This document shows, in pieces, positions 6,020 through 8,887 of a stretch of 8,887 bases of DNA. The DNA comes from Anaerolineae bacterium (GTDB lineage Bacteria; Chloroflexota; Anaerolineae; 4572-78; J111): assembly GCA_020433835.1 (NCBI GenBank), contig JAGRBY010000279.1:1-8887 (forward strand), given 5' to 3'. The notes under the pieces are model-generated. The model had not been told where the DNA came from. It ran no database searches and saw only the letters and a program-made list of their open reading frames with translations. Position 1 is the stretch's first letter; each line of letters begins with the position of its first letter. The translations under genes and the position numbers were made by a program.

Positions 6020-8887
6020 AGACTATGTTCCGAGATAATTGCTAAAGTATGATTATCGTGATCACCATCTAAAGGCAGTAAAATTGTAAAAGTTGCTCCC
6101 GCACCAGAGCAACTTTCAACCGTAATTTGTCCGCCATGCGCTTCGATGATCTTATAGCACACAAATAAACCAAAACCCGAACCATGCTCTTTGGTAGTAA
6201 ACATGGGTTCAAAAATATTGGGCAGCACATCATCCTCTATACCGCTACCGGTATCAGAGAAAGCAATGCTGATAGCCGGTTGCGATTGTTCTGCCTGAGC
6301 AGACGGTTCGATAGCAGTTTTAACCGTGATTGCCCCTGTTTGACCGCTCATAGCATCAATGGCGTTGAGAATAAGATTAAGAAAGACCTGTTTAAGTTGG
6401 TCGGCGCTGCCCCAATAAAACAAGGTCTTTTCCACCCAATCACGTTTAACAACAATTTGTTTATTTTGTAACTGTTTTTGGGTAAGTTGTAAAACACTAT
6501 CAATAATTTCGTGTAAATTAACGAGAGCAAAATCCTCCGGAGCAAGATGAAAAAATTCATCAATTGAATCTGCATGGATAGTTCCCAGCTGCGATTGATG
6601 GTCATCATAAAACTCTAGCATGCGACGAACAATCGCCGCAATACGCTTGATTTCGTCGGTTGCAATGGTCGTAAAAAAGATCACTTTATCCGGCCGCTGG
6701 CGCTGATGCGCCTCCTCTTCAAGGAGAATCATGCAGTTTTGAATAGCTTGAATGGGATTATTAATTTCATGGGCAATTGAACCTACCAGGCGTCCCAACG
6801 CCGCCATTTTTTCGACATGACTTAACTGCGCGTGCGATTGCTGTAACCGGCGAAACTGCTCTCGTTCGGCTTCATATAATCGTGCATTTTCAATGGCAAT
6901 AGCCAACGAACGGGATAAGGACTCGAGCAACTCCAAATCATGAGTCGTAAACTCTTCCTTAAATTTATTGATGACCTCAAACACACCTACAAACTTATCT
7001 TGAAAAAGGATAGGTGTCGCCAATATCGAATGGGTAGTTAATTGGGTCATTGCATCGATACCGTCGTAGAAACGAGAATCGCGCGCCACATCATTAACAA
7101 TGGTCGATTTTTTCTCTCGCGCTACCCAACCGGCAACGCCGGTTGAGAGTGACAATCGTGTTCCGCTTAATACATCCGGATAAGGACCATCCGTGAGGGC
7201 AAAAAATAGATCTTCGCGTTTGGCATCATACAATAGAATAGCCGTACCCTCGATATCGAGCATCGTTCTCACTTCAACAATGGTTTTTTCTAAAACCGTA
7301 GTCAAATCAAGCGTTGAGGCTACCACTCGGGTAGCCCGATTGAGAGCGGCCAATTCTTTTGCGTGTCGCTGTGTTTCAACATACAACCGCGCATTCTCTA
7401 AGGCCGCTGCGGCCTGCATTGCCAGAGTTTGGAAAACGCGCTGGTCAGCCGAGGTAAAACTATCGGAGAGCGTGTGTTTAACATGCAGAACACCTGTTAC
7501 CCGTTCGCGAACCTTCAACGGAACGCACAATTCCGACCGTATTGCTTCCTTATCAACCGGCTTCGAGCGATGAGGAGTCAAAAGCACATCCGCGACATAC
7601 TGCGGTTGACCACTTAGCACCGCCAGCACCCCTAAGTTTGTCTCCCCAGACCTAAGCAGCACACGCCTGGTGTGTGTCTCGAATCGCTCACCAACGAACC
7701 GATATTGATACACTAATTCTTGTGTGTCATGAGATACGTAAGCGTACTCAATAGAGGTAAACTGCACGATCCATTGAATCGTATCCAAAACCCGATGAAT
7801 GATAGCCTCTTCATCATGCAGCAGCGTCAATTCCTGACCCAACTGATGAATGGCTGTAAGCCGAGCTTCTAACAACGCCCGTTCGGTTATATCTTCGTGG
7901 GCCACAACAACGCGCAGTGGCCCGTCATCTTGAAAGGGTGTTATCTTTAAGCTATACCAACGCTGTTGCGTGGGATTATGATGGGCATATTCAAGGTAAA
8001 AAGCTTGTTGCTGTCGACTCATTACAGCTCGAATACCGGTCGCCGTCGCCGCCGCTTCATGCGATGCCTGGCCCATAAGCGACTCACAGACCGTCATATA
8101 GTTCTGCCCAGACTCATAATCACCGTTCGATCCATTATCTTTGTGGGCGAAATTATGCCAGGTACCTTTGACCGCTATAATCTCACCCGATTGATCAAGA
8201 ACCGCAATCTGCGCCGAAAGCGAGTCGAGCGTAGCCTGCAAAAAGCGCTCCGATTCGTGCAGTGCTTGTTTGGCCTCCTTATAAGATGTAATATCAAACC
8301 CGTTGAGAACCAATCCATTGAGTGGCGAATGATCTAAAAAATTGGTCATGCTGATAGCTATCGTTCGCCACGAGCCATTTTGATGACGCAAACGCCACTC
8401 TGCCTTCATGGGCCTTTTGGCACGATCGCGTCTAAGACTGGCCACAAACTTTTCACTATTGGGAACATCATCAGGGTGGACAAACGCAAAGATAGACTTG
8501 CCGACAATTTCCACAAGAGGGTAGCCCAATATCACCCCCGTCGATGGACTGGCATAGCGACATATGGCCTGGGCATCGAGCGTAAGAATAATATCGTTCG
8601 AGTTTTCGGTTAAAATGCGAAAGCGCTGCACCGTATTCCACAATGTATTGGTGGCTTGGATCGTTTCGGAAACATCGCGGAAGATAACGAGCTTACCACA
8701 AACTTGGCCCGCTTCACCAGTAACCACCGCAGCACGCGCCTCAATAGAGGTTACCGAACCGGACTTGGCGATAAGAACCGCCGGCATCATCGTTTTATTG
8801 AGATCGAGAATAATCGAATCATCGACTGAGGCGGCATCGCTATTGCGAATACATTGAAACGCTGTGCCGACATCCTGGCCTTGCACA
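6016..8887 (-). CDS. Multi-sensor histidine kinase, PAS-PAS-PAS-GAF-GAF-HisKA-HATPase (N-terminus outside window)
   Basis: At least 956 codons are visible and the frame remains open to the window edge; the GTG at 8886 lies inside a PAS domain, so the true start is beyond 8887. Numbering is from that GTG. Visible order: the end of a PAS domain (to about 75, ending GKLVIFRDVSE), PAS (about 85-205, with FVHPDD and a PAC-like end), PAS (about 213-340, ending VVVAHEDITE), GAF (about 345-500), GAF (about 510-670), a short coiled linker, HisKA with phospho-acceptor H706 in SIAHEINNP, and a C-terminal HATPase_c domain with N box N837/N841, G1 box DTGSGI (878-883), F box IFEP (891-894), and G2 GSGFGL (902-907). 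All catalytic motifs look intact. No membrane helix is seen in this part, so the visible protein is cytosolic and probably senses intracellular ligands, redox or light through PAS/GAF; ligands cannot be told from sequence. Its TGA overlaps the start of the response regulator gene. Confidence 0.93.
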   Translation of the reverse strand, partial: VQGQDVGTAFQCIRNSDAASVDDSIILDLNKTMMPAVLIAKSGSVTSIEARAAVVTGEAGQVCGKLVIFRDVSETIQATNTLWNTVQRFRILTENSNDIILTLDAQAICRYASPSTGVILGYPLVEIVGKSIFAFVHPDDVPNSEKFVASLRRDRAKRPMKAEWRLRHQNGSWRTIAISMTNFLDHSPLNGLVLNGFDITSYKEAKQALHESERFLQATLDSLSAQIAVLDQSGEIIAVKGTWHNFAHKDNGSNGDYESGQNYMTVCESLMGQASHEAAATATGIRAVMSRQQQAFYLEYAHHNPTQQRWYSLKITPFQDDGPLRVVVAHEDITERALLEARLTAIHQLGQELTLLHDEEAIIHRVLDTIQWIVQFTSIEYAYVSHDTQELVYQYRFVGERFETHTRRVLLRSGETNLGVLAVLSGQPQYVADVLLTPHRSKPVDKEAIRSELCVPLKVRERVTGVLHVKHTLSDSFTSADQRVFQTLAMQAAAALENARLYVETQRHAKELAALNRATRVVASTLDLTTVLEKTIVEVRTMLDIEGTAILLYDAKREDLFFALTDGPYPDVLSGTRLSLSTGVAGWVAREKKSTIVNDVARDSRFYDGIDAMTQLTTHSILATPILFQDKFVGVFEVINKFKEEFTTHDLELLESLSRSLAIAIENARLYEAEREQFRRLQQSHAQLSHVEKMAALGRLVGSIAHEINNPIQAIQNCMILLEEEAHQRQRPDKVIFFTTIATDEIKRIAAIVRRMLEFYDDHQSQLGTIHADSIDEFFHLAPEDFALVNLHEIIDSVLQLTQKQLQNKQIVVKRDWVEKTLFYWGSADQLKQVFLNLILNAIDAMSGQTGAITVKTAIEPSAQAEQSQPAISIAFSDTGSGIEDDVLPNIFEPMFTTKEHGSGFGLFVCYKIIEAHGGQITVESCSGAGATFTILLPLDGDHDNHTLAIISEHSL

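Noticed and set aside
7193..7573. 126-codon plus-strand reading frame opposite the kinase
   Set aside because: It is antisense to a clear GAF-domain coding region, its product is low-complexity Ser/Arg/Ala-rich with no recognisable domain, and no start signal supports it.
7966..8337. 123-codon plus-strand reading frame opposite the PAS region
   Set aside because: Arg-rich shadow of the kinase gene without domain features or a ribosome binding site.

Overview
The window looks like a stretch of a bacterial chromosome, most probably from the Chloroflexota (Anaerolineae or Caldilineae-like). This is an inference from three things: a DUF2079-type membrane protein carrying tandem copies of a 'GYD...LYWQA...PGE...PPGTY' beta-sandwich module, a very large PAS/GAF histidine kinase, and a Roadblock/LC7 domain fused to a receiver. 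No rRNA, tRNA, transposase or CRISPR array is visible. The window holds five protein genes, two of them cut by its edges, and one intergenic gap above 100 bases.

Left half, plus strand (1-3942): an envelope or glycan gene pair. The first gene is the 3' part of a DUF2079-like polytopic membrane protein. Its last membrane helix is followed by a DUF2079-type tail and two tandem extracytoplasmic beta-rich modules. Only 17 bases downstream is a full-length (838 aa) GT-C-like polytopic membrane protein, which ends in a divergent copy of the same module. Two degenerate heptanucleotide arrays (consensus about TCYTACG) sit in frame inside predicted loops of the second gene.

Right half, minus strand (3956-8887): a signalling cluster convergent with the first pair (13 bases between the stop codons). 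Read from right to left it encodes (i) a large histidine kinase, N-terminus outside the window, with at least three PAS and two GAF domains before a complete HisKA/HATPase core; (ii) a response regulator with an NtrC-like receiver and an OmpR-type winged-helix output, coupled to the kinase by an ATGA start/stop overlap; and (iii) after a 138-base gap that may hold its own promoter, a receiver fused to a Roadblock/LC7 (MglB-like) domain. That last protein has an acidic and Pro/Gln/Lys-rich tail containing a near-perfect 30-bp tandem duplication.

Working model (inference): the multisensor kinase phosphorylates the winged-helix regulator to control transcription, and may also phosphorylate the REC-Roadblock protein. 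Roadblock domains normally bind Ras-like GTPases of the MglA type, so this second branch could link phosphorelay state to a small GTPase, for example in polarity, motility or surface behaviour. No GTPase gene is in the window, so this link is untested. The REC-Roadblock protein and the in-gene heptamer arrays are the least ordinary things here.
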